Assembly (NCBI GenBank): GCA_030830695.1
Contig: JAURML010000043.1
Coordinates: 1 to 43,409 of the forward strand
Source: Caenibius sp.
Lineage (GTDB): Bacteria > Pseudomonadota > Alphaproteobacteria > Sphingomonadales > Sphingomonadaceae
DNA: 43,409 nt
Direction of reading: 5' to 3'
The position numbers were made by a program, and so were the translations under genes. The notes below the pieces were generated by a model, which did no database searches, was not told where the DNA came from, and saw nothing but the letters and a program-made list of their open reading frames with translations. This document shows positions 34,750 to 43,409 of this stretch, in pieces; the stretch's first letter is position 1; each line of letters opens with the position of its first letter.

Positions 34750-35255
34750 TGCGTCATTCGTGCGCAGCGCGGCGCGCGCGCCTGTCTTTCGCTTCAGTCA
34801 ATCGCCCGGGCAGCCCCGATTACCGGGCGGGGTTGCAGCGCCACCACCTGTTGCCGCGCCAGTTGCTGGCACAGGGATGTTTTGCCGCGATGTTCGAACA
34901 TCTCGACCCGCGGGCGATCGGCGTTGACGATTTTCGCAGCAATGGTCTGCTTCTGCCCGCCGAAGAGGAGGCATCCGCCCGCATGGGCCTGCCGCTGCAT
35001 CGCGGGCCGCATCCGGTATATAATGAACTGGTGAGCGAGCGGGTCGGCCAGATCGAGGCGGGGTGGTCATCTGCTGTGGGGCGGGACGGCCGCGGCGCGT
35101 TGGAAGAAGCCTTGGTGCGCCTCGCCTTGCTACAGCGCGCCTTGCGCAGGCGTTTGCTGCAAGGGCATGCCAATCCGATGCGCCTGAATCGCCACGATCC
35201 GCTGGGCGTGGGGCGCGACTTCAGCCAGCTGGATGCTATGGCAGAACGCCTCTGA
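34749..35255 (+). CDS. Stand-alone AHH-type (HNH/Endo VII superfamily) nuclease candidate
   Basis: This 168-residue protein carries the residues of the AHH nuclease fold: the paired histidines in GLQRHHLLPRQLL (His32-His33), an Asn-containing strand FRSNGLLLPAEEE and the trailing LPLHRGPHPVYNELV with two more His and a Tyr. AHH domains usually occur as the toxic tip of large polymorphic toxins, but here there is no delivery module or repeat domain, only a short basic N-terminus and a helical C-terminus (ALVRLALLQRALRRRLLQ). Its start overlaps the upstream gene's stop. The target (DNA, RNA or none) is unknown; catalytic His residues appear intact. Confidence 0.7.
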   Translation: MRHSCAARRARLSFASVNRPGSPDYRAGLQRHHLLPRQLLAQGCFAAMFEHLDPRAIGVDDFRSNGLLLPAEEEASARMGLPLHRGPHPVYNELVSERVGQIEAGWSSAVGRDGRGALEEALVRLALLQRALRRRLLQGHANPMRLNRHDPLGVGRDFSQLDAMAERL

Positions 35256-35340
35256 TCAGCGACCGAACGGTTCGGGGCCCCAGCGCTTTCCTTCCAGTCG
35301 GACGGAGAAGGGGATTTCGCCCCTCCCGCCGCAGAACTGG

Positions 35341-37011
35341 TCAGGCGCTGTTAGCCGCGCTGACGATGGCGCGCACGCTGGCGGTGGCCACATCGGGATC
35401 AATGCCCACACCCCACACAATGCGGCCATCGGGAAGCGCGCATTCGACATAGGCCGCCGCCCGCGCCTCAGTACCGCTGGCAAGGGCATGCTCACTGTAA
35501 TCGAGTACTTCCATTTCAAGCCCGAAGCTGTCCTTCAATGTGGCCAGCACGGATGAAATCAGGCCGCTGCCGCGTCCGCTGACGCGTTGTTCCGTTCCAT
35601 CAACCTCGATCGTGCCGGTAAACAGGCGCGTTCCATCGCTGGCGCGCGTCTCATCGTAATCGACCAGCCGGAAACGGCGGTTGGGGGTTTGCATGTGATA
35701 GGCGCTGCGGAACACTTCCCAGATATCGGCGGCATTCAGTTCGCGGCTGACTTCGTCAGCCTTTTGCTGCACATATCGCGAGAAGTGCGCCTGCATGCGC
35801 TTGGGTAGTTTCAGACCCTGATCCTGCTCAAGGACCCACGCGAAGCCGCCCTTGCCGCTTTGCGAGTTGACGCGGATCACCGCTTCGTAATTGCGGCCGA
35901 GGTCAGCCGGATCGATCGGCAGATAGGGCACACGCCACAGTTCGTCATTTTGCTGATCATGCGCGGCAAAGCCTTTCTTGATCGCATCCTGATGGCTGCC
36001 GGAAAAGGCGGTGAAGACCAGTTCGCCGCCATAGGGGTGGCGTTGGTGCACCGGGATCTGGTTGCAATATTCGACTGTCTCGATCACCTTGTCGATGTCC
36101 GAGAAATTCAGTCCCGGATCAACCCCTTGCGTGTACATGTTGAGCGCAACTGTCACCAGGCAGCAATTGCCCGTGCGTTCACCATTGCCGAACAGGCAGC
36201 CTTCGACGCGGTCTGCGCCAGCCATCATGCCCAGTTCTGCCGCGGCCACGCCAGTTCCGCGATCGTTGTGCGTGTGGAGCGAAATCACCACGCTGTCCCG
36301 GTTGGGAATGTTGCGATGGAAATATTCAATCTGGTCAGCATAGATGTTCGGCGTTGCCGCTTCCACCGTTGCAGGCAGATTGAAGATGATTGGATGTTCG
36401 GGCGTCGGTTGCAGCACTTCCATCACCGCTTCGCAGCATTCCAGGCTGAAATCGAGTTCGGCGGTGGAGAAGGTTTCCGGGCTGTACTGGAAATGCCAGT
36501 CGGCGCCGGGGCGCTTCGCCGCCTCGTCGCGCAGCACTTTCGCGCCCAGAACCGCAATCTGCCTCACCTCGTCGCGGCTCATGTTGAACACGATCTGGCG
36601 CCAGGCGGGCGAAACGGCGTTGTAGAGGTGGACAATGGCCGCGCGTACGCCGTCCAGGCTTTCGAAGCTGGTGCGGATCAGATCCTCGCGCGATTGAGTG
36701 AGCACCTGAACGATTACGTCGTCGGGAATCCGCCCCGACCGGACCAGGCCCTGGATGAAATCGAAGTCCGTCGCACCGGCCGCAGGGAAACCGACCTCGA
36801 TCTCTTTCAGCCCGACCTCCACCAGCGTGTCGAAGAATCGATTCTTCTTCACCGCATCCATCGGATCGATGATTGACTGGTTGCCATCGCGCAGATCGGT
36901 TGAAAGCCAGCGCGGCGGGGCGCTGATGACGCGGTTCGGCCACTGCCGGTCAGGCAGTTCGATCTGGGGGAAGGGCCGGTATTTTCGGCCTGGTTCTTTC
37001 AACATGGACAT
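35341..37011 (-). CDS. leuA: 2-isopropylmalate synthase
   Basis: This 556-residue protein is the first committed enzyme of leucine synthesis and condenses acetyl-CoA with 2-oxoisovalerate. It is of the long (about 550-570) fungal/actinobacterial-like type, with a divalent-metal DRE-TIM barrel: WLSTDLRDGNQSIIDPMD (catalytic RDGNQ), VVISLHTHNDRGTGVAAAEL and GCLFGNGERTGNCCLVTVAL. The C-terminal regulatory domain ends DPDVATASVRAIVSAANSA. The frame extends to 37047 by a TTG, but ATG 37011 (MSMLKEPGRK) has AAGG nine bases upstream; ATG 37005 is also possible. A leucine-rich leader peptide and hairpins precede it. Confidence 0.95.
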   Translation of the reverse strand: MSMLKEPGRKYRPFPQIELPDRQWPNRVISAPPRWLSTDLRDGNQSIIDPMDAVKKNRFFDTLVEVGLKEIEVGFPAAGATDFDFIQGLVRSGRIPDDVIVQVLTQSREDLIRTSFESLDGVRAAIVHLYNAVSPAWRQIVFNMSRDEVRQIAVLGAKVLRDEAAKRPGADWHFQYSPETFSTAELDFSLECCEAVMEVLQPTPEHPIIFNLPATVEAATPNIYADQIEYFHRNIPNRDSVVISLHTHNDRGTGVAAAELGMMAGADRVEGCLFGNGERTGNCCLVTVALNMYTQGVDPGLNFSDIDKVIETVEYCNQIPVHQRHPYGGELVFTAFSGSHQDAIKKGFAAHDQQNDELWRVPYLPIDPADLGRNYEAVIRVNSQSGKGGFAWVLEQDQGLKLPKRMQAHFSRYVQQKADEVSRELNAADIWEVFRSAYHMQTPNRRFRLVDYDETRASDGTRLFTGTIEVDGTEQRVSGRGSGLISSVLATLKDSFGLEMEVLDYSEHALASGTEARAAAYVECALPDGRIVWGVGIDPDVATASVRAIVSAANSA

Positions 37012-37034
37012 GGGATTTTGCCTTATCGCCTGTT

Positions 37035-37137
37035 GCGCGCACGGCAAGGGGTGCGCGCCATTTCCGACTGTCAGATTTCAAGAAGCCCTTAGGCGGGCGC
37101 CGTGCACCGGGCACGGCAGGGGGACACGCCTAAGGGC
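37035..37137 (-). promoter_or_regulatory. Leucine attenuator region upstream of leuA
   Basis: On the minus strand, GCCCTTAGGCG (37137-37127), which includes the leader stop TAG, pairs perfectly with CGCCTAAGGGC (37095-37085), followed by TTCTT. Inside this loop is a second hairpin, GCCGTGC (37117-37111)/GCACGGC (37105-37099). Downstream is a third, GCGCGCAC (37058-37051)/GTGCGCGC (37042-37035). The GCCGTGC sequence recurs at the third hairpin (37045-37039) and could pair with the GCACGGC arm instead. These exclusive pairings, after a Leu-rich leader, are the layout of ribosome-mediated attenuation. Confidence 0.7.
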
Positions 37138-37177
37138 GTGTAAGTCGAAGCAGCGAAAGGAGCGTGCGGTTCGTCAT
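37130..37177 (-). CDS. leuL: leu operon leader peptide (15 residues)
   Basis: The frame reads MTNRTLLSLLRLTRP and then TAG, with five leucines among 15 residues, two of them as adjacent pairs (CTC CTT and CTG CTT). An in-frame ATG at 37189 would add MLAV. GGCGGT lies just before the shorter start. It ends 118 bases before leuA and its stop codon is inside the first attenuator stem. Ribosome stalling at the Leu codons when leucyl-tRNA is scarce would change which hairpin forms. Length, Leu content and hairpins together make it convincing. Confidence 0.75.
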   Translation of the reverse strand: MTNRTLLSLLRLTRP

Positions 37178-37253
37178 TACCGCCAGCATATGGGGGTTTG
37201 GTAAAGATTTGTCCACCCGCATCGGGGTTGATGCATTTTTCGGGCGAGGGTCC

Positions 37254-37898
37254 CTACTGCTTCTCGAAAGCTGCCGTTATCTGCAGTTCGACCTCATCGG
37301 ACACCAGCGGCACGAAATTGCCAAGGCCGAATTCGGAACGTTTCAACTTGGCGGTTCCCTCGAACCCGACCGTCTGCTTGCCCGACAGCGGATTGGTGCC
37401 CGCACCGGTGAACTGCGCTGCGATGGTCACGGGGCGGGTGACGCCATTCAACGTCAGATCGCCCGTGATCTGTGCCTGATCCGGCGCGCTATCGACGGTT
37501 ACGGTGGTGGAAACGAAGGTAGCTGCCGCTGCATCAGGGCCAAAGAAATCGGGTGCCGCGCCATCCTTGCCGGGCCGCATCAGATGTTCTTCCAGCTCGT
37601 CACTGGCGGTCGTTATCCGGGCGACCGGGATAGTCGCCGCCAGCGTTGCGTCTTCAGGATGTGCGGGATCAATCGCCAATGTGCCTTCGATACTGCCAAA
37701 CAGGCCGAAATAATCATTGAAGCCCAGATGATTGAGCCGCCACCCGACCAGCGTATGCGCCGGATCGGCGCTATAGGTTCCGGCGGCTACCAGTGACGCA
37801 TCCATCTGCCCGGGCGTTAGTGCGGGCTGCTGGTCCGCAAGGAGCGGCGCGGCAGCAACGGCCAGGGCTGCGGCTGAAACAAGAGTGCGTCTACGCAT
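37254..37898 (-). CDS. YceI family periplasmic protein
   Basis: This 214-residue secreted lipocalin-like protein has a signal peptide (MRRRTLVSAAALAVAAAPLL, cleaved near ADQQ). The YceI barrel is indicated by YSADPAHTLVGWRLNHLGFN, GLFGSIEGTLAIDPAHPED, ITGDLTLNGVTRPVTIAAQF and the closing RSEFGLGNFVPLVSDEVELQ. YceI proteins bind polyisoprenoid-type amphiphiles. AAGGAG lies six bases before the ATG at 37898; the longer frame to 37970 lacks this. It lies between ilvC and leuA but has no evident link to amino acid synthesis. Confidence 0.92.
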   Translation of the reverse strand: MRRRTLVSAAALAVAAAPLLADQQPALTPGQMDASLVAAGTYSADPAHTLVGWRLNHLGFNDYFGLFGSIEGTLAIDPAHPEDATLAATIPVARITTASDELEEHLMRPGKDGAAPDFFGPDAAAATFVSTTVTVDSAPDQAQITGDLTLNGVTRPVTIAAQFTGAGTNPLSGKQTVGFEGTAKLKRSEFGLGNFVPLVSDEVELQITAAFEKQ

Positions 37899-37955
37899 CG
37901 GATGCTCCTTTGGATGGCTGCATCGACAGCACAGGAACAGGGAGCATAAGCAATC

Positions 37956-37984
37956 GCCCGCGTATCGCAAGGCGATACGCGGGC
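37956..37984 (-). terminator. Strong hairpin downstream of ilvC
   Basis: GCCCGCGTATCGC (37956-37968) and GCGATACGCGGGC (37972-37984) form a perfect 13-bp stem with a three-base loop, 33 bases past the ilvC stop. Reading from ilvC, it is followed by GATTGCTTAT, only moderately T-rich. It probably terminates or protects the ilv transcript. Confidence 0.7.
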
Positions 37985-38016
37985 GTGGCAGGTTACCGGT
38001 CCGACAGGGCCAGTGA

Positions 38017-39150
<1,134 letters not shown>

Positions 39151-39173
39151 TGCGGCGTGGGAGGTATGAAAAC

Positions 39174-39689
39174 CTATGCCCCTTCGGACCCGCGCATCAT
39201 GCCGACAATCCCGGTCCGCCCGACTTCGACCAGGCCCAGTTCGCGCATCAGGGCCACGAAACTGTCGATCTTGTCAGGCGCGCCGGTCAGCTCGAAAATG
39301 AAGCTGGCGGTAGTTGTATCGACCACCTTGGCCCGGAAGACATCGGCAACGCGCAGCGCCTCTACGCGCTTTTCACCCGTTCCCGCAACCTTAACCAGCG
39401 CCAGTTCGCGTTCGACGTGCGGACCGAGTTCGGTGAGGTCCGTAACGCGGTGTACCGGCACCAGCCGTTCGAGCTGCGCGTGAATCTGGTCAATCACGGC
39501 TGGCGGGCCATGCGTGACAATGGTGATCCGGCTGACCGAGTGGTTTTCGCTGATGTCAGCCACGGTCAGGCTGTCGATATTGTAACCGCGGGCGGTGAAC
39601 AACCCGGCGATCTTGGCCAGGATGCCCGCTTCATTATCGACCGTTATCGTCAGGACGTGACGTTCGGCTGCATCTTGCTTGATTTTCAT
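39174..39689 (-). CDS. ilvN: Acetolactate synthase small (regulatory) subunit
   Basis: This 171-residue regulatory subunit has an N-terminal ACT domain (HVLTITVDNEAGILAKIAGL, FTARGYNIDSLTVADISENH) that binds valine for feedback inhibition, and the C-terminal ALS_ss domain (ALRVADVFRAKVVDTTTASF, then FELTG and RTGIVGMMRGSEGA). It activates and confers feedback control on IlvB. The ATG at 39689 is 13 bases after the ilvB stop; the frame extends back to 39755 into ilvB, but without a better start. It is of the usual IlvH/IlvN length. Confidence 0.95.
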   Translation of the reverse strand: MKIKQDAAERHVLTITVDNEAGILAKIAGLFTARGYNIDSLTVADISENHSVSRITIVTHGPPAVIDQIHAQLERLVPVHRVTDLTELGPHVERELALVKVAGTGEKRVEALRVADVFRAKVVDTTTASFIFELTGAPDKIDSFVALMRELGLVEVGRTGIVGMMRGSEGA

Positions 39690-39702
39690 CACATCCGCTT
39701 CC

Positions 39703-41445
39703 TTAAACGAGAGCCTTGGCTTCATCTTCCATGGTGCCGGCGACCTGATCGCCATACAGCAACATTTCGGTATGCGCCGCCCCGCTGGGGATCATCGGGA
39801 AGCAGTTGGCCTCCTTCGACACCAGGCAATCGACGATCACCGGCCCGTCATGGTCGATCATCGCCTGAATGCCTGCATCCAGCTCGCTCTCGTTGTGAAT
39901 GCGAATACCCTTCCAGCCATAGGCTTCGCCCAGTTTCACGAAATCGGGCAGGCTATCGGAATAGGAATTGGAATAGCGGCTTTCATAGGTCAGTTCCTGC
40001 CACTGGCGGACCATTCCCATATATTCATTGTTGAGAATGAAGATCTTCACCGGCAGCCGATACTGGCTGGCCGTGCCCAGTTCCTGGATATTCATCTGGA
40101 TCGAGGCTTCGCCCGCAATGTCGATCACCAGCCTGCCGGGGTGGCCAAGCTGCCCGCCGATGGCGGCGGGCAGGCCATAGCCCATGGTGCCCAGCCCGCC
40201 TGAGGTCAGCCAGCGGTTGGGGCCGAAGAAATGGAAATATTGGGCGGCCCACATCTGGTGCTGGCCGACTTCCGTGCTGATGATCGGATCGCGATCCCGG
40301 GTCAGCGCGAACAGCCGTTCCACCGCCAGTTGCGGCATCAGTTCCGTGTCGCTTTTGGGATAGGCCAGGCTTTCGCGCGCGCGCCACCCGTCGATCCGCG
40401 CCTTCCATTCCGTCAGATCATTGGGCTTGCGATTCCCCCATGCCGTAATCAGCTGCTCCAGCACCTGTGCGCAATCGCCGATGATCGGCAGGTCCACTGG
40501 CACCGTCTTATTGATGGATGAACGGTCAATATCAATGTGGATCTTCTTCGAATGCGGCGCGAATGCATCAAGGCGACCTGTCACCCGGTCATCGAACCGT
40601 GCGCCCACGCAGATGATGAGGTCCGCGCGATTCATCGCCATGTTGGATTCATAGGTGCCGTGCATCCCCAGCATGCCGAGCCAGTCGGCATGATCGGCGG
40701 GGAAGGCGCCAAGGCCCATCAGGGTCGAGGTGACGGGCGCGTCGATCATCGTCTGGAACTGGCGCAGCAGTTCAGTCGCGCGCGGACCGGCGTTGATGAT
40801 CCCGCCGCCGGTATAGAGGATCGGGGCCTCGGCCTGCTCGATCATCGCGATCGCCTGCGCGATCTCGCCGTCGCCGCCCAGCGTGCGCGGGGCATAGCGC
40901 AGCGGGCGCTGTACGGGCGCATCGCTCATCGCGGCGGTGGCGACCTGCACATTCTTCGGAATGTCGATCAGCACCGGGCCGGGGCGGCCAGTCGTGGCGA
41001 TCTCGAATGCTTCCTCAATGGTCGCGGCTAGGTCGGCCGGGTCTTTCACCAGGTAATTATGCTTGGTGCAGTGGCGAGTAATGCCGATAGTGTCAGCTTC
41101 CTGGAAAGCGTCGGAGCCGATTAGATTGGTTGCCACCTGCCCGGTGATGACGACCATCGGGATTGAATCCATGAAGGCGTCCGTGATGCCCGTAACCGCG
41201 TTGGTTGCGCCGGGGCCGGAGGTGACCAGCACCACGCCCGGCTTGCCGGTGGCACGGGCATAGCCTTCGGCGGCATGTGCAGCGGCCTGTTCGTGGCGCA
41301 CCAGTATATGCCGGATCCGCTCGTCAGCGAAGATTTCGTCATAGATCGGCAGCACGGCGCCGCCGGGATAGCCGAAGACGAACTCCACGCCCTGGCGAAC
41401 CAGGCTTTCGATCAGGATGCTTGCGCCGCTGCGCTCTTCACTCAC
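39703..41445 (-). CDS. ilvB: Acetolactate synthase large (catalytic) subunit
   Basis: This 580-residue ThDP enzyme makes acetolactate for valine/leucine and acetohydroxybutyrate for isoleucine. It shows the N-terminal [20 protein letters not shown], the catalytic Glu in [20 protein letters not shown], the FAD-region segment [13 protein letters not shown] and a ThDP-binding segment [20 protein letters not shown], where the usual GDGSF is [18 protein letters not shown] follows. GTG at 41445 has AAGGAA six bases upstream; the frame extends to 41607 but without support. A terminator-like hairpin lies in the 158-base leader. The enzyme feeds leuA and panB substrates. Confidence 0.95.
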   Translation of the reverse strand: MSEERSGASILIESLVRQGVEFVFGYPGGAVLPIYDEIFADERIRHILVRHEQAAAHAAEGYARATGKPGVVLVTSGPGATNAVTGITDAFMDSIPMVVITGQVATNLIGSDAFQEADTIGITRHCTKHNYLVKDPADLAATIEEAFEIATTGRPGPVLIDIPKNVQVATAAMSDAPVQRPLRYAPRTLGGDGEIAQAIAMIEQAEAPILYTGGGIINAGPRATELLRQFQTMIDAPVTSTLMGLGAFPADHADWLGMLGMHGTYESNMAMNRADLIICVGARFDDRVTGRLDAFAPHSKKIHIDIDRSSINKTVPVDLPIIGDCAQVLEQLITAWGNRKPNDLTEWKARIDGWRARESLAYPKSDTELMPQLAVERLFALTRDRDPIISTEVGQHQMWAAQYFHFFGPNRWLTSGGLGTMGYGLPAAIGGQLGHPGRLVIDIAGEASIQMNIQELGTASQYRLPVKIFILNNEYMGMVRQWQELTYESRYSNSYSDSLPDFVKLGEAYGWKGIRIHNESELDAGIQAMIDHDGPVIVDCLVSKEANCFPMIPSGAAHTEMLLYGDQVAGTMEDEAKALV

Positions 41446-41512
41446 GTCATTTTCCTTGTTTGCGCCTCGACGCGGGCTGCGCCGAATGCGGAGAAACCGA
41501 GGTTGGGCGGAC

Positions 41513-41548
41513 AAAAATCGAGCCGGCGCAGGGACTGCGTCGGGCCGG
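41513..41548 (-). promoter_or_regulatory. Terminator-like hairpin in the ilvB leader (possible attenuator)
   Basis: On the minus strand, CCGG and CGCAG (41548-41536) pair with CTGCGCCGG (41531-41523) around a TCC loop with a four-base internal bulge. CTCGATTTTT follows, ending in a five-T run. It lies 68 bases before the ilvB GTG. A TTGACA sits just after the miaA stop. No Ile/Val/Leu-rich leader peptide with a normal start is apparent, so the mechanism is open. Confidence 0.45.
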
Positions 41549-41603
41549 TTAAGCTCGCTGTGTTCGCAATCGCGGTAAGAGACAGGATATGACCTGTCAA
41601 CCC

Positions 41604-42152
41604 TCAAAACTGTAATAATATTTCAAAGTAAGTCATGGAATCGCAATTTAAAGCATTCGTGCGTGGCCAGGCATCGTCCGATTGCCTGCGAAACCACGTA
41701 TATTGCCGTTTCGCGTAATTTCGTGTCGCCTGCGCGCCGCGCGCCAGTACCTCATCGCGGGTCAGTTCCCCGCGAATCAGCGCGGAAATCTCGCTCACCC
41801 CGATGGCACGCATGACCGGCAGATCGGGGTCGAGCCTGCGCGCCAGCAATGCTTCCACTTCTGCCACCGCGCCATGGTCCAGCATCGCCGCAAAGCGCCG
41901 GTCGCACCGCTCATAAAGCCATGGCCTGTCCGGCAGCAGGATCAGGGGATGAAGCTGGATCAGATCAGCGATCCCGCCGACACGTTGCAGTTGCCAATCG
42001 CTCAGCGGCCGCCCGGTGGAACGGATGACTTCCAGTGCCCGCGCCACCCGGGTGCTGTCCTGCGGGTTCAGCCGGGCAGCGCGCGCCGGATCTTCCTGCG
42101 CCAGCGCGCGATGTGCCTGATCAACAGGCAACGCGCGGACGGCTGCGCGGAT
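41604..42152 (-). pseudogene. miaA: miaA 3' part, downstream of an in-frame stop
   Basis: This stretch continues miaA in the same frame after the TAA at 42153-42155. It encodes [40 protein letters not shown], the [20 protein letters not shown] segment and the C-terminal tRNA-binding [17 protein letters not shown]. Apart from the stop it looks undamaged, so the interruption is recent or artificial. TTG at 42131 (LPVDQ) is the first possible restart. The 3' end is unusually AT-rich and may contain the ilvB promoter. Confidence 0.85.
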
Positions 42153-42554
42153 TTAAGGATCAATTGCGGGGACCGGTGCGATACCGTCGAGCAGGGTGCG
42201 CAGGTACAGCCCGGTTCCGCCGACAAGGATGGGCAGGGCTCCTTCGGCATGCAGGGCGGCGATCTCCTGCCGCGCGGCTTTTGCCCAGTCAGCAGCGGAA
42301 CAAGGCACTGCTCCGTCCCATGCGCCGAACAGGCGATGTTCGATCCCCTGCATCTCGGCCGGGGTTGGCCGCGCGCTGAGCACGGCGAGATCGGCATAGA
42401 CCTGCGCGCTGTCCGCATTGAGAATGACTGCGCGCCTTCCGCGTTCGGCCATGGCCACGGCAAGGCGGACTGCCAGATCGCTCTTGCCGCTGGCCGTCGG
42501 CCCTGCAATGAGCGCGACCGGCGGCAAACCGGTGCTGGTGCCGTCCCGTGTCAC
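42153..42554 (-). CDS. miaA: tRNA dimethylallyltransferase MiaA, 5' part ending at a premature TAA
   Basis: The 133-residue product is the N-terminal half of MiaA, which isopentenylates A37 of tRNAs reading UNN codons. The P-loop [20 protein letters not shown], the [20 protein letters not shown] segment (canonical DSMQVY) and [20 protein letters not shown] are intact. The reading stops at ...PAIDP-TAA, where family members continue with Glu (GAA), so one substitution at 42155 explains it. The start is GTG at 42554; the frame extends to 42704 but antisense to serB. The full reading (41604-42554) is 316 codons before the stop, normal for MiaA. Confidence 0.88.
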   Translation of the reverse strand: MTRDGTSTGLPPVALIAGPTASGKSDLAVRLAVAMAERGRRAVILNADSAQVYADLAVLSARPTPAEMQGIEHRLFGAWDGAVPCSAADWAKAARQEIAALHAEGALPILVGGTGLYLRTLLDGIAPVPAIDP

Positions 42555-42569
42555 GATCTGGAGATTCCC

Positions 42570-43409
42570 TTGTTCATCGCGCGACTGATAGCAGACCCGG
42601 ACAGCTATTCCGCAAGTGTCGATGCGATGCGCGCGACATTGTCCGAACTGGCCATGCGCCTGACGCACGCCGAAACGCTCAGCACTGACGATGGCGTGCT
42701 GCATCTCGAACTGTCAGGGGGCGATGCGGTCACGCTGCGCCGTCTGCTCGACCGGTACTTTCCAGGCTCCGACGCGATTGTCGCAGAGCGTGAGATCCGG
42801 GTGCCACAACTGTTCGTGTCGGATATGGATTCGACCATGATCGGGCAGGAATGCATTGACGAACTGGCTGATTTCGCTGGCCTCAAGCCGCAGATCGCGG
42901 TCATCACCGAACGAGCGATGCAAGGCGAACTGGATTTCGAAAGCGCCCTGCGCGAACGCGTGATGCTGCTGCGTGACCTGTCCGAAGATACGATCCAGCA
43001 ATGCCTCAAGACGCGGATCGAACCTATGCCGGGCGGACGCACGCTGGTCGAGTCGCTGAAGGCGCTGGGCTGCCGCACGGTGCTCGTGACGGGCGGTTTC
43101 CATCATTTTGCCGATCCGGTGGCCGAGCAGCTTGGTTTCGAGCGCGTCGTGGGCAATCGCCTGGAAGTCGCGAACGGGCGGGTGACCGGCGGCTTGGTCG
43201 GCGCGATCACGGACAGCGGCGTCAAGAAGGCGGTGCTACTGGATGAGGCGCGCGAACTGGGTGCAGATGTGGTGACAATGGCGACCGGCGATGGCGCAAA
43301 TGATATCCCGATGCTTGAGGCGGCGACTTACGGCATTGCCTATCGCGCGAAGCCCAAGGCGCGCGCGGCGGCCAATGGGTGGGTCGAGCGGGGCGACCTG
43401 ACCAGCATC
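42570..43409 (+). CDS. serB: Phosphoserine phosphatase SerB, 3'-truncated by window edge
   Basis: The first 280 residues of SerB, the last enzyme of serine synthesis, are in frame to the last base. The HAD motif I is [18 protein letters not shown] (Asp nucleophile in DxDxT), motif II is [20 protein letters not shown], and motif III/IV is [21 protein letters not shown] degenerate ACT-like N-terminal domain precedes it (about residues 1-75). The TTG start at 42570 has GGAG six bases upstream (42560-42563). The start lies only 15 bases from the divergent miaA start, so each promoter must lie within the other gene. Confidence 0.93.
   Translation, partial: MFIARLIADPDSYSASVDAMRATLSELAMRLTHAETLSTDDGVLHLELSGGDAVTLRRLLDRYFPGSDAIVAEREIRVPQLFVSDMDSTMIGQECIDELADFAGLKPQIAVITERAMQGELDFESALRERVMLLRDLSEDTIQQCLKTRIEPMPGGRTLVESLKALGCRTVLVTGGFHHFADPVAEQLGFERVVGNRLEVANGRVTGGLVGAITDSGVKKAVLLDEARELGADVVTMATGDGANDIPMLEAATYGIAYRAKPKARAAANGWVERGDLTSI

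Noticed and set aside
34749-35255. AHH protein as the tip of a polymorphic toxin
   Set aside because: No signal peptide, RHS/filamentous repeats or secretion-marker domain upstream; the gene is complete and stand-alone.
35256-35340. Small gene between the AHH gene and leuA
   Set aside because: The minus-strand frame here is mainly antisense or overlapping to leuA and has no start within the 85-base gap; only a short palindrome CCGAACGGTTCGG is visible.
35860-36876. 338-codon open frame on the plus strand
   Set aside because: Antisense to leuA, with His/Phe/Arg-rich shadow composition.
42153-42155. Stop-codon recoding (readthrough) in miaA
   Set aside because: TAA is the least permissive stop and no recoding signal or selenocysteine/pyrrolysine context exists; nonsense mutation or sequence error is simpler.

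Overview
The window is chromosomal DNA from an alphaproteobacterium, most likely order Sphingomonadales (Sphingomonadaceae or Erythrobacteraceae). The signs are high GC, the gap/pgk/aldolase/thiE/efp gene order, an imuA-imuB-dnaE2 mutagenesis cassette under a GAAC-N7-GAAC LexA box, a phoR-pstCAB-phoU-phoB operon without pstS, and two dispersed palindromic repeats that I recall from sphingomonad genomes. The affiliation is inferred from protein character, not from a search. I see no insertion sequence, prophage or CRISPR array. No gene-free stretch exceeds 300 bases; the longest is 13170-13381, which holds two hairpins.

Layout. 1-4978: lower glycolysis (gap, pgk, class I aldolase) with a MOSC and a VOC protein embedded, an opposing lipoprotein gene, and thiE. 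5086-6900: efp, a small secreted-looking protein and an inositol monophosphatase. 6959-8915: tRNA-Leu(CAA) and an SLC13/RCK permease. 9006-11919: DksA-like protein, rubrerythrin, a two-cluster Fe-S/CCG protein and a DUF3501 protein; the last three look like one poorly described redox module. 11931-13232: small hypothetical genes and a gene relic. 13382-18020: SBF-type transporter, DUF475/TerC protein, panB and an APC permease.

18084-23723 is the SOS mutagenesis cassette, whose dnaE2 carries a one-base frameshift. 23738-29877 (minus strand) is the phosphate operon, with a Pho box overlapping the phoR stop codon. 29961-30141 holds tRNA-Glu and a degenerate tandem copy, followed by recJ. 32107-35255: a secreted hypothetical protein with a flavodoxin-like partner, then a hypothetical protein (possibly DUF4261-like) overlapping a stand-alone AHH-type nuclease candidate.

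35341-41445 (minus strand) is branched-chain amino acid synthesis. leuA has a Leu-rich leader peptide and alternative hairpins, yceI follows upstream, and then come ilvC, ilvN and ilvB, with a terminator-like hairpin ahead of ilvB. The window ends with miaA, cut by an in-frame TAA, and a divergent serB that runs off the edge.

Two conserved genes, dnaE2 and miaA, are each broken by a single base. Either this strain has lost both functions or the assembly has errors; raw reads would decide. The most promising undescribed biology is the rubrerythrin/Fe-S/DUF3501 operon and the AHH nuclease pair.
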